6,699 nt of DNA. It comes from Ignavibacteriaceae bacterium (GTDB lineage: Bacteria > Bacteroidota > Ignavibacteria > Ignavibacteriales > Ignavibacteriaceae). Location of the stretch: contig JARLHB010000535.1 of the NCBI GenBank assembly GCA_031292465.1, positions 1 to 6,699 of the forward strand, written 5' to 3'. The position numbers and the translations under genes were made by a program. Below the pieces are notes generated by a model. The model did not search any database, was not told the DNA's origin, and saw only the letters and a program-made list of their open reading frames with translations. This document shows, one piece after another, positions 1 through 6,098 of the stretch (its first letter is position 1; every line of letters begins with the position of its first letter).

Positions 1-1457
1 AAACAAATCATTATTTATTTGACTGGAGAAGCAGCGATAACACAAAAGTATTAAATGATTATTCCCGAGCTCAAAGGTATTTTATTTATTGGTTGGACAA
101 ATTTGGAACAGGAGTATTTCAAAAAATTGTACAGGACAGCCAGGTCGGTTTGGCAGGGCTTGAAAACGCACTTACAAATGACGGGCAGTCTATATCCTTT
201 AACCAGTTGTTTATAAATTGGCTTATTGCCAATAAGCTTGATGATGTTACTGTTAATTCAGCTTATGGGTATGCAACCTATACAGGCCTTACTAAAGCTG
301 TAAGTGAACATACTTATTACAATCCTAATATTACTGCTAAGGATACAGTGGCAAATCTTGGCGCAGAATACATATCATTTACCAGCGGCAGCAATCTTAG
401 TATAACATTTAATGCTTCATCTACAAGTAATTTGGTTATTAAGGCAATAGAAGAAGGAAGCGGAGCGAGCCGTGTATTAGACGTTACGCCCAATACTGCA
501 TTTACTGAATCCGCATATGGAAGTACATATACATCAATTCATTTTGCAGTTATAAATACAAGTACAAGCAGTAAGCAGGTATTTTCATATACGGCAACCG
601 GCACGGCGCCATCTAATGAAACAGAATTGAAATGGGACTTTACCGAACCTACAGGATATTATTCATGGACTACTTCGGATACAGTATGTGTTACTTTTGA
701 TGCAGTTACCGGTGGAAAGCTTGATTCAATTAAAGTTGCACTGCGCAGGGCAGGCTCCATTACCGGCGGCGTATGGAACTATACCGGCTCTGCTGCATGG
801 CCGCTTGGTAAAAAACTGGCGCCACTTACAGCATCTATCTCAACAACTGCCTCACTTATAAATTCGAGTTCAACTTATCCGTATACAATACCGTACGATA
901 ATTGGGCTACAGTAAATTTAACTTCAAATAATATTTCAACTGACAATGCATTCGCAGTCGGTTTTGTTATTGGCTCAGATCCGAAAACTCCGGGAGTTAT
1001 GATAACCGATTATAATTCTCAGGACGCATACCATAGTTATACTTATATGCAGACAAGTGACGCAGTTACTACGCCGGGCTGGTATTATATAACTTCAAGC
1101 GATACAACAGTAGCTATATACTTAATCAGAGTTTATGTCAGTCTTAATTCAAAAACGACCCCTGATACATCAGCAGATACTACGAAAACGGCTGCTAATT
1201 ATTCTCTTGAGCAGAACTATCCTAATCCGTTTAATGCATATACAACAATCAGCTTTTACACACCGATTGACGGAAGAGTTAAAATAACCGTGTATAATCA
1301 ACTTGGCCAGCATGTTGCCGTAATTACCGATGCAGAATATTTATTAGGGTCGCACGATGTAAAATTCTATAGCAGCGGACTTGCAAGCGGCATCTATTTT
1401 TACAAAATTGAAGCAGGCGGCTATACCCAAACTAAAAAAATGGCACTTGTAAAATAA
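1..1457 (+). CDS. Secreted T9SS cargo protein, metallopeptidase-like, 5'-partial
   Basis: The frame is open from base 3 with no stop back to the window edge, so the gene starts upstream; 484 residues are visible. A TTG at 93 is an internal leucine, not a credible start. Residues 1-90 (NDYSRAQRYFIYWLDKFG, then a helical stretch ending in NWLIANKLDD) resemble the helical half that follows the zinc site in secreted MA-clan metallopeptidases of this lineage; the HExxH motif itself would lie off the window, so activity is inferred. Residues of about 120-375 are Ser/Thr/Asn-rich beta-strand sequence, probably two beta-sandwich modules. Residues 400-484 are a clear type IX secretion C-terminal sorting domain: YSLEQNYPNPFN, then VKITVYNQLGQ, GIYFYKIEAGG and terminal KKMALVK. 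The protein is therefore expected to cross the outer membrane by T9SS, with the tail removed on export. The sorting tail is secure; the peptidase assignment is moderate. Confidence 0.85.
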   Translation, partial: TNHYLFDWRSSDNTKVLNDYSRAQRYFIYWLDKFGTGVFQKIVQDSQVGLAGLENALTNDGQSISFNQLFINWLIANKLDDVTVNSAYGYATYTGLTKAVSEHTYYNPNITAKDTVANLGAEYISFTSGSNLSITFNASSTSNLVIKAIEEGSGASRVLDVTPNTAFTESAYGSTYTSIHFAVINTSTSSKQVFSYTATGTAPSNETELKWDFTEPTGYYSWTTSDTVCVTFDAVTGGKLDSIKVALRRAGSITGGVWNYTGSAAWPLGKKLAPLTASISTTASLINSSSTYPYTIPYDNWATVNLTSNNISTDNAFAVGFVIGSDPKTPGVMITDYNSQDAYHSYTYMQTSDAVTTPGWYYITSSDTTVAIYLIRVYVSLNSKTTPDTSADTTKTAANYSLEQNYPNPFNAYTTISFYTPIDGRVKITVYNQLGQHVAVITDAEYLLGSHDVKFYSSGLASGIYFYKIEAGGYTQTKKMALVK

Positions 1458-1465
1458 CTTTAATT

Positions 1466-1498
1466 ATGTGAGATTTGCTTTTGCAGCAAGTCTCACAT
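1466..1498 (+). terminator. Hairpin after the T9SS protein gene
   Basis: Thirteen paired positions, ATGTGAGATTTGC (1466-1478) and GCAAGTCTCACAT (1486-1498), with one G-U wobble and a 7-nt loop, begin 8 nt after the stop codon. Only TTT follows the stem, so it is a strong hairpin with a weak U-tract. It may terminate transcription or protect the 3' end of the mRNA. Confidence 0.7.
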
Positions 1499-1544
1499 TT
1501 AATACAACGTTCGCTATCTCATCCCATTCAAAATATTTTTTATA

Positions 1545-1552
1545 TATATTTG
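1545..1552 (+). promoter_or_regulatory. Possible Bacteroidota-type -7 box upstream of amn
   Basis: TATATTTG fits the TAnnTTTG consensus known from Bacteroidota promoters and lies 26 nt before the amn ATG. No matching upstream TTG/TTTG box is visible at the expected distance, and the tract is AT-rich, so a chance match is possible. Confidence 0.3.
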
Positions 1553-1578
1553 TTTAATACAAACATAGATTATACAAA

Positions 1579-2355
1579 ATGTTAAAAACAAAATTAGATA
1601 TTGCAAAAAATTGGCTCCCCAGGTATACGGGTACGGAACTTGACGAATTCGGTGATTACTTACTGCTTACTAACTTTGATAATTACGTTCATTACTTTGC
1701 CGAAGAATTTAATTGTGACATTAAAGGAATCGGCAGGCCAATGCAAACGGCAACAAATTCCAGCGGCTTAACCATTGTAAATTTTGGCATCGGGTCTGCA
1801 AATGCTGCAACTATAATGGATTTGCTTGTCGCTAAAAAACCTAAAGGAGTATTATTCCTTGGCAAATGCGGAGGATTGAAATTATCTACAGAAATCGGAC
1901 ATTTTATTTTACCAATTGCCGCAATAAGAGGCGAAGGCACCAGCGACGATTATATGCCGAAAGAGGTTCCTGCACTGCCGTCATTTAAACTGCATAAATT
2001 CGTTTCGGATAAAATTATTGAACACGGCCAGGAATACAGAACAGGCGTTGTATATACTGCCAACAGAAGAGTGTGGGAATGGGACGAAAAATTTAAAGAT
2101 TATTTAAAATCCCTATATACAATTGCCATTGATATGGAAACAGCCACATTATTTATTGTCGGTCTTGTAAACCAAATTCCGCGTGGTGCGCTATTATTGG
2201 TATCTGATTTGCCATTAATCCCTGATGGTATAAAAACAGATGTATCAGATAAAAAAGTTACGGAGAGATTCTCAAAGCTTCACTTGCAAATTGGTATAGA
2301 AGCAATGACGGAAATCGGTATAAAAGGAGAGCAAATAAAACACTTTGTATATTAA
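1579..2355 (+). CDS. amn: AMP nucleosidase, short Bacteroidota form
   Basis: Cytoplasmic enzyme of purine salvage that hydrolyses AMP to adenine and ribose 5-phosphate. The 258-residue protein closely follows the short AMP nucleosidases of Bacteroidota: KNWLPRYTG (10-18), LLTNFDNYV (29-37), NFGIGSANAATIMDLL (68-83), FLGKCGGL (93-100), LPIAAIRGEGTSDDY (111-125) and YTANRRVWE (159-167). It has the nucleoside-phosphorylase-fold signature AIDMETAT (183-190) and the putative catalytic Asp209 in VSDLP. It lacks the extra N-terminal regulatory region of the approximately 484-residue E. coli Amn, as is normal for the short form. The ATG at 1579 is the only reasonable start and gives the family N-terminus; no Shine-Dalgarno sequence precedes it (TATACAAA before the ATG). 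It stands alone between the hairpin at 1466-1498 and a convergent gene, so it is probably monocistronic. A related nucleosidase specificity cannot be excluded by eye. Confidence 0.93.
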   Translation: MLKTKLDIAKNWLPRYTGTELDEFGDYLLLTNFDNYVHYFAEEFNCDIKGIGRPMQTATNSSGLTIVNFGIGSANAATIMDLLVAKKPKGVLFLGKCGGLKLSTEIGHFILPIAAIRGEGTSDDYMPKEVPALPSFKLHKFVSDKIIEHGQEYRTGVVYTANRRVWEWDEKFKDYLKSLYTIAIDMETATLFIVGLVNQIPRGALLLVSDLPLIPDGIKTDVSDKKVTERFSKLHLQIGIEAMTEIGIKGEQIKHFVY

Positions 2356-2363
2356 TATGTACG

Positions 2364-2406
2364 ATCTTTAAATTATTGAATCTTTCAGTCTTTCAATCTT
2401 TAAATT
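2364..2406. repeat. Tandem 8-mers and 11-bp direct repeat in convergent spacer
   Basis: ATCTTTAAATT occurs exactly at 2364-2374 and at 2396-2406, 32 bp apart. Three near-identical 8-mers, TCTTTCAG (2381-2388), TCTTTCAA (2389-2396) and TCTTTAAA (2397-2404), fill most of the spacing. The second copy runs over the rhomboid stop codon at 2400-2402. A weak 6-bp inverted repeat, ATTGAA (2375-2380) with TTCAAT (2392-2397), is embedded. No standard terminator is visible for either converging gene, so this spacer may be where transcription from both sides ends. Confidence 0.6.
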
Positions 2407-3044
2407 TCAACATCCCTGTCGTGAGAAATTTCAAGGTTTTTACCATCCTCTACGTCTTCTTCATCTTCCCATTCATATCTTTTATAGGGATCAGATTTAC
2501 GGAAAAAGATGGCGCATACAATTCCTGTTAATGCACCGAAAAGATGGTACTCCCATGAAATTCCGCTGTCCTGGGGAATTACGCCCCAAATAATGCTGCC
2601 GTAAAGAAATGTTACTATAAGGGCAAGTGCAATTGAGCGGGTATCGCGCCTTATTATTCCGCTGAAAAATAAAAAAGAAACAAATCCGTATATCAGTCCG
2701 CTTGCACCCAAATGATATGCAGGGCGCCCCAAAAGCCATACAAAAATTCCCGGAATGATATAAACGTATGAGAATACTTTGAATGCAGATTTAGGGTAAA
2801 AGTATAAAATGCCTATTCCTAATAATAAAAGTGGGAATGTATTGGAAAAAAGATGACTGAAATTTGAATGAATCAGCGGTGCGGTAATTATCCCTGTTAA
2901 GCCGCTTAATTTCCTTGGCAGCAGTCCGAAATGTGAAAAGCTTACAGAGAGAATCAATTCACTTGTTTTTATAACCCATAGCAAAATTATGAAGCAAACA
3001 GGAAAGAGAATACTTGAGAGCAATTTTCTTTTCTCGTCCATCAT
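2400..3044 (-). CDS. Rhomboid family intramembrane serine protease
   Basis: An inner-membrane protease that would cut substrate transmembrane segments within the bilayer; its substrate is unknown. The 214-residue protein has about six hydrophobic segments. The rhomboid signature is complete: HSNFSHLFSN (59-68) with the HxxxN pair His64/Asn68, the nucleophile Ser115 in HLGASGLIYG (111-120), and catalytic His167 in EYHLFGALTG (165-174). The Ser-His spacing of 52 is close to that of GlpG (53). Residues from about 182 form a charged cytoplasmic tail rich in Asp/Glu (EWEDEEDVEDG), which is unusual beside the basic tails of many membrane proteins. The start is the first of two adjacent ATG codons, with AGG a few bases upstream. 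It begins 14 nt after the PAP2 gene stop, so the two are probably one transcription unit. It converges with amn. Confidence 0.92.
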   Translation of the reverse strand: MMDEKRKLLSSILFPVCFIILLWVIKTSELILSVSFSHFGLLPRKLSGLTGIITAPLIHSNFSHLFSNTFPLLLLGIGILYFYPKSAFKVFSYVYIIPGIFVWLLGRPAYHLGASGLIYGFVSFLFFSGIIRRDTRSIALALIVTFLYGSIIWGVIPQDSGISWEYHLFGALTGIVCAIFFRKSDPYKRYEWEDEEDVEDGKNLEISHDRDVEI

Positions 3045-3058
3045 TAACCTGTTCCGGT

Positions 3059-3712
3059 TTAGTTTTTCTTAAATTTGTTTGAAAACATTAATCTACTGGA
3101 AATCCAGATTAATCCCAAAGCCCATCCACCCAAAACATCGCTTGGATAGTGAACTCCGAGATATATTCTGCTAAATCCAATTAATAAGATTAAGAAAATA
3201 GCAGAAGATAAAAAGTATAATTTTATGCTTCTTTTTATTTCAAATTTAAAGATTAAGAAAGCTAATGCAAGATAGACAATTGTAGAAATTGCCGAATGCC
3301 CGCTTGGAAAACTATAAGTATCTACGTTAACGAGATGTGAAACTATTTGAGGCCTTGGCCTTGAAAATATTTCTTTCATCAGTAATTCGATTAAACCGCC
3401 GCCTATTACTGTAGTTAAAAAACTATTTAGGGGGATGTATTCTTTTCTTATAATCAGTAATCCGGAGGTTAGAATAGTTATCAGTATGACAGCAGTAACG
3501 CTTCCAAAAGATGATATATCCTGCATAAAATCTAAGAACCATCCCGGGCCTACAGGCATGGAGGAATTACCTGTATTTCTTAATAAAAGTAAAACGGAAT
3601 TATCAATATTGGCTGACCAGCCGGAAACAACAAGAAATGATGTAATGGAGAACAAAATTATTCCTGTTAAAAGAAGAATTAAATTAGCGTTGTAAGTCTT
3701 TGTCTTATGCAA
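3059..3712 (-). CDS. PAP2 family membrane phosphatase
   Basis: An integral membrane phosphatase of the type 2 phosphatidic acid phosphatase superfamily, expected to dephosphorylate a lipid phosphate such as undecaprenyl pyrophosphate or phosphatidic acid at the periplasmic face; the exact substrate cannot be read from sequence. All three superfamily motifs are intact: Lys113 to Arg120-Pro121 (KEIFSRPRP), PSGH at 136-139 with its catalytic-relay His139, and SRIYLGVHYPSD at 181-192 with nucleophile His188 and Asp192. About six membrane segments are visible (first near 11-30, last near 194-210). The predicted start is TTG at 3712; an in-frame stop lies 30 nt upstream, no ATG or GTG occurs before Met52, and starting later would cut the first membrane segment, so TTG is the best choice. 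No good Shine-Dalgarno sequence is visible. The rbp terminator lies about 40 bp upstream, leaving little room for a promoter. Confidence 0.9.
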   Translation of the reverse strand: MHKTKTYNANLILLLTGIILFSITSFLVVSGWSANIDNSVLLLLRNTGNSSMPVGPGWFLDFMQDISSFGSVTAVILITILTSGLLIIRKEYIPLNSFLTTVIGGGLIELLMKEIFSRPRPQIVSHLVNVDTYSFPSGHSAISTIVYLALAFLIFKFEIKRSIKLYFLSSAIFLILLIGFSRIYLGVHYPSDVLGGWALGLIWISSRLMFSNKFKKN

Positions 3713-3740
3713 TTTATTAATTCTGCCGGATAAGTTGCTT

Positions 3741-3770
3741 TAAAAAAATAAAAGCGCTCAAAAGAGCGCT
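3741..3770 (-). terminator. Intrinsic terminator of the RRM protein gene
   Basis: On the minus strand a 7-bp GC-rich stem, AGCGCTC (3770-3764) and GAGCGCT (3759-3753), closes a TTTT loop and is followed by TTTTATTTTTTT. It starts 27 nt after the rbp stop codon. The layout is a classical rho-independent terminator and separates rbp from the PAP2-rhomboid pair. Confidence 0.88.
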
Positions 3771-3797
3771 CAATGAACTAAAGGTATAAAAGATGCA

Positions 3798-4049
3798 TTA
3801 GCCTTTTGGCTTTGCTTCACTGACTATAATGTTACGGCCTTTTAGTTCCGAACCATTGAGAGCCTGAATAGCACTGTTAGCATCAGATTCGTTTTCCATT
3901 TCTACGAATCCAAATCCTCTAGATCTACCGGTCTGACGATCGGTAATCACTTTAGCAGAAACAACCGTACCATGAACTTCGAAGGTCGATTTCAAAGCAT
4001 CGTCATTAACTGCCCATGGGAGAGATCCCACAAAAAGTTTAGTACTCAC
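3798..4049 (-). CDS. Small RRM-domain RNA-binding protein
   Basis: An 83-residue protein consisting of a single RNA recognition motif with almost no tails, like the small Rbp proteins of cyanobacteria and many other bacteria, which bind RNA and are often cold- or stress-responsive. RNP2 is LFVGSL (5-10) and RNP1 is RGFGFVEM (44-51); the aromatic RNA-stacking residues Phe6, Phe46 and Phe48 are present. The C-terminus (KPKG) lacks the glycine-rich extension found in some homologues. The start is GTG at 4049, supported by a strong Shine-Dalgarno AGAGG 7 nt upstream and by the normal RRM N-terminus (STKLFVGSLPW). It has its own leader of about 50 nt or more and its own terminator, so it is probably monocistronic although it follows radA on the same strand. 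The RNA targets are unknown. Confidence 0.93.
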   Translation of the reverse strand: MSTKLFVGSLPWAVNDDALKSTFEVHGTVVSAKVITDRQTGRSRGFGFVEMENESDANSAIQALNGSELKGRNIIVSEAKPKG

Positions 4050-4056
4050 TAACTTA

Positions 4057-4062
4057 CCTCTA
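4057..4062 (-). promoter_or_regulatory. Shine-Dalgarno supporting the GTG start of rbp
   Basis: AGAGGT on the minus strand lies 7 nt before GTG at 4049. It is one of the best ribosome-binding sites in the window and decides the non-ATG start. Confidence 0.7.
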
Positions 4063-4083
4063 AGAAATAATTGAAAATAACTA

Positions 4084-4133
4084 CGCGGATTTTTAACCGC
4101 GCCTTAAAATAGCATTATTACAGAATAAAACAA
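4084..4133 (-). promoter_or_regulatory. Putative rbp promoter and leader hairpin
   Basis: On the minus strand TTGTTT (4133-4128) and TATTTT (4111-4106) are separated by 16 nt, a plausible -35/-10 pair that would place the transcript start near 4099. A GC-rich hairpin, CGCGG (4101-4097) and CCGCG (4088-4084) with an 8-nt loop, would then lie at the very 5' end of the mRNA. It could stabilise or regulate the message. The hairpin is seen; the promoter is inferred in an AT-rich stretch. Confidence 0.35.
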
Positions 4134-4168
4134 AATAATTTTTTTGATACAATCTAATTTTTTTTAGA

Positions 4169-4251
4169 TAATTAAGCCGTAAATATTTAAATAAATCGCC
4201 TTAAGGGGAGTTTATAGTCCGATTATATGAGCTTTAAGAAAGGCTTAATTA
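4169..4251. repeat. 10-bp perfect inverted repeat at the radA 3' end
   Basis: TAATTAAGCC (4169-4178) is the exact reverse complement of GGCTTAATTA (4242-4251), with 63 nt between. The right arm contains the radA stop codon (4245-4247). The enclosed segment also holds the palindrome CCTTAAGG (4199-4206). No U-tract follows on the minus strand, so it is not a standard intrinsic terminator, but it could fold the radA 3' end. The rest of the 195-bp radA-rbp gap is AT-rich with no gene visible. Confidence 0.5.
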
Positions 4252-5603
4252 GCTGGATTTATTACTTCTCTAATTGCTTCCGGCAGGCTGCCGACGGATG
4301 TAATTTTTATCTTCCCGTTCTGTTTTAATTCTTTTAGATTATTCCGCGGTATGATTATTTTTTTAAAACCAAGTCTTTCAGCTTCCTGAATTCTTTTCTC
4401 AATTTGGCTGACAGTCCTGATTTCTCCTCCCAGTCCAACCTCGCCGACAATAACACTTGAGTTATCGGAGGTCTTATCCAGCAGGCTGGAAACAATACTG
4501 CAGCAGACTGCTAAATCAATTGCAGGCTCATCTATCTTTACGCCGCCTGCCATATTAATAAAAACATTATTGGCAGAAAGCCTGTAGCCGCCGCGCTTTT
4601 CCAAAACTGCCAGTAAAATGGACAGCCTTCTTTGATCAAACCCGGTTGCAACTCTTTGAGGATTGCCGTAGTTGGATGGTGTAACTAATGCCTGAACTTC
4701 CAATAATATCGGCCGTGTGCCTTCCAGGCTTGCCGTAACAACAGAGCCGGAAGTTTCCTTCTCTCTTTCGCTTAAGAAAAGTTCGCTCGGATTTTTTACT
4801 TCAACCAGACCGTCTTCATACATTTCAAAGACGCCTATTTCATTTGTGCTTCCAAAGCGGTTCTTTTGTGAACGCAGTACCCTGTATGAATGATGGCTCT
4901 CGCCTTCAAATTGAATTACTGTATCAACAATATGCTCAAGCAGCTTTGGCCCGGCGATAACTCCTTCTTTTGTAACGTGGCCGATTATTAATACCGAGTA
5001 GTGTTTCTTCTTTGCCTCTCCCATAAGCAGGGAAGTGCATTCTCTGATCTGTGTGACAGTACCGGGCGAATTATCATATTCACTCCTGTACATGGTTTGA
5101 ATAGAATCAATAATTACAAGCGCCGGGTTTAAACTGTTTATTGCAGATATTATAGGGTTTAAATCTGTCTCCGGCAGTATGTAAAAATTATCTGATTTTA
5201 TTTTTAATCGTGAGGCTCGTATTTTTACCTGGCGTTCGGATTCCTCGCCTGTCACATATAATACTTTTTCATTAATTGCAGACGCGGCCTGCATGGCAAG
5301 AGTAGATTTTCCTATGCCGGGATCGCCGCCAAGAAGCACTACTGAACCGGGCATGAGCCCGCCGCCAAGGACCCGGTCAAATTCGTTTATGCCTGTTTTT
5401 ATCCTGTCTTCTTCAACTGCATCAATCTCATTAATTTTATATAAAGTAACTTTCCCGTCGTATTGCGCTTTCTGGTGTTTTGCAGTTTCTATTATTTCTT
5501 CAACAAAAGTATTCCAGCTATCGCATTCCGGGCACTTGCCAATCCACCTGAGTGATTCATACCCGCAATTAGAACAAACATATTTAATCTTTTGTTTTGC
5601 CAT
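4245..5603 (-). CDS. radA: DNA repair protein RadA (Sms)
   Basis: A cytoplasmic RecA-like ATPase that processes branched recombination intermediates, helping strand exchange and branch migration together with RecA. The 452 residues match the usual length and order: a zinc finger with Cys10, Cys13, Cys24 and Cys27; a RecA-like core with Walker A GGDPGIGKST (92-101, Lys99) and Walker B LVIID (162-166, Asp166); the RadA-specific KNRFG motif at 247-251; and a C-terminal Lon-protease-like domain from about residue 285 (LLEVQALV, GVKIDEPAIDLAV, GEVGLGGEIR). All key residues are intact. The ATG at 5603 gives the standard MAKQKIKYVCSNCG beginning. The sequence immediately upstream is a CACTAAGAA-type repeat, so there is no native ribosome-binding site, only AAGAAGAA. 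It may depend on transcription from the alaS side, through the GxxExxY gene. Confidence 0.97.
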   Translation of the reverse strand: MAKQKIKYVCSNCGYESLRWIGKCPECDSWNTFVEEIIETAKHQKAQYDGKVTLYKINEIDAVEEDRIKTGINEFDRVLGGGLMPGSVVLLGGDPGIGKSTLAMQAASAINEKVLYVTGEESERQVKIRASRLKIKSDNFYILPETDLNPIISAINSLNPALVIIDSIQTMYRSEYDNSPGTVTQIRECTSLLMGEAKKKHYSVLIIGHVTKEGVIAGPKLLEHIVDTVIQFEGESHHSYRVLRSQKNRFGSTNEIGVFEMYEDGLVEVKNPSELFLSEREKETSGSVVTASLEGTRPILLEVQALVTPSNYGNPQRVATGFDQRRLSILLAVLEKRGGYRLSANNVFINMAGGVKIDEPAIDLAVCCSIVSSLLDKTSDNSSVIVGEVGLGGEIRTVSQIEKRIQEAERLGFKKIIIPRNNLKELKQNGKIKITSVGSLPEAIREVINPAN

Positions 5604-5609
5604 TTCTTC

Positions 5610-5647
5610 TTCTTAGTGTTTCTTGGTGTTCTTAGTGTCTGAGTGGT
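5610..5647. repeat. Left inverted repeat of the GxxExxY cassette
   Basis: This 38-bp segment, read on the minus strand, is four head-to-tail degenerate units: CACTCAGA, CACTAAGAA, CACCAAGAAA and CACTAAGAA, preceded by AC. Its reverse complement matches 6099-6136 at 33 of 38 positions without gaps. It ends 6 nt from the radA start codon. Confidence 0.85.
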
Positions 5648-5671
5648 AAAATGTTCTACTTCTCATATCAG

Positions 5672-6085
5672 TTACTCCTTTGGCAAAATAGCAAATTGGT
5701 CAGTTACTAAAGGTACAAGTTGACCCTTGATGTTTAAGCAATTAAAATTAATAAGTAACCCTTTAGGCTTTCCGGTTAGTTCCAGGTATGATAATAATTG
5801 AGCCTTATATACGGGTATCATAGTTTCTACAGATTTCAGTTCAATAATTACTAAATCTTCAACTAACAAGTCTAAGACTAAATTACATCCCAACTCTTTT
5901 CCCTTGTACAGTAGAGGTACAAGTATATGTTTCTCGGTTTTCAAGCCGGAAGCAATCAGTTCGTCAATAAGGCATGTCTCATATACTGATTCCAGTAAAC
6001 CAGGGCCAAGCTGCTTGTGTACTTCTATTGCACAGCCAACAATACGGTACGCAAGTTGATTTACATACTTTTGTGTTACGACCAT
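5672..6085 (-). CDS. GxxExxY family protein, PD-(D/E)XK nuclease-like
   Basis: A 137-residue member of the GxxExxY family, whose proteins carry a PD-(D/E)XK-type nuclease-like fold; no cellular role is established to my knowledge. The naming motif is Gly29-x-x-Glu32-x-x-Tyr35 within HKQLGPGLLESVYE (23-36). Likely active-site residues are Asp72 in LVLDLLVED and Glu82-x-Lys84 in IIELKS, with the family motif QLLSYLELTGKPKGLLINF at 96-114. Glu21 may also contribute. I place the start at ATG 6085: it has AAAGGGG 6 nt upstream and gives the usual family N-terminus. A longer frame from GTG 6130 would add 15 residues, including LSVLSVLVV, which is just the flanking repeat translated. The gene lies between alaS and radA inside inverted repeats, suggesting acquisition as a unit. 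Confidence 0.88.
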   Translation of the reverse strand: MVVTQKYVNQLAYRIVGCAIEVHKQLGPGLLESVYETCLIDELIASGLKTEKHILVPLLYKGKELGCNLVLDLLVEDLVIIELKSVETMIPVYKAQLLSYLELTGKPKGLLINFNCLNIKGQLVPLVTDQFAILPKE

Positions 6086-6091
6086 ACAAAC

Positions 6092-6098
6092 CCCTTTC
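6092..6098 (-). promoter_or_regulatory. Shine-Dalgarno deciding the GxxExxY start
   Basis: The minus strand reads GAAAGGGG then TTTGT before ATG at 6085. This purine-rich site favours the ATG over the upstream GTG at 6130, which has only repeat sequence before it. Confidence 0.6.

Noticed and set aside
1692..1940. Minus-strand open frame inside amn
   Set aside because: Antisense to a well-conserved enzyme, with no ribosome-binding site or recognisable domain.
2497..2739. Second minus-strand frame inside the rhomboid gene, and a plus-strand frame at 3435-3695 inside the PAP2 gene
   Set aside because: Both overlap intact catalytic genes and encode no recognisable protein features.
4152..4169. 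ATCTAA/TTAGAT hairpin as radA terminator
   Set aside because: Only six AT-rich pairs, and the sequence following it on the minus strand is A-rich, not a U-tract.
5293..5616. Plus-strand open frame of 107 codons opposite radA
   Set aside because: It lies antisense to the conserved RadA N-terminal half, has low-complexity Ser/Pro composition and matches no family; it is a shadow of radA.
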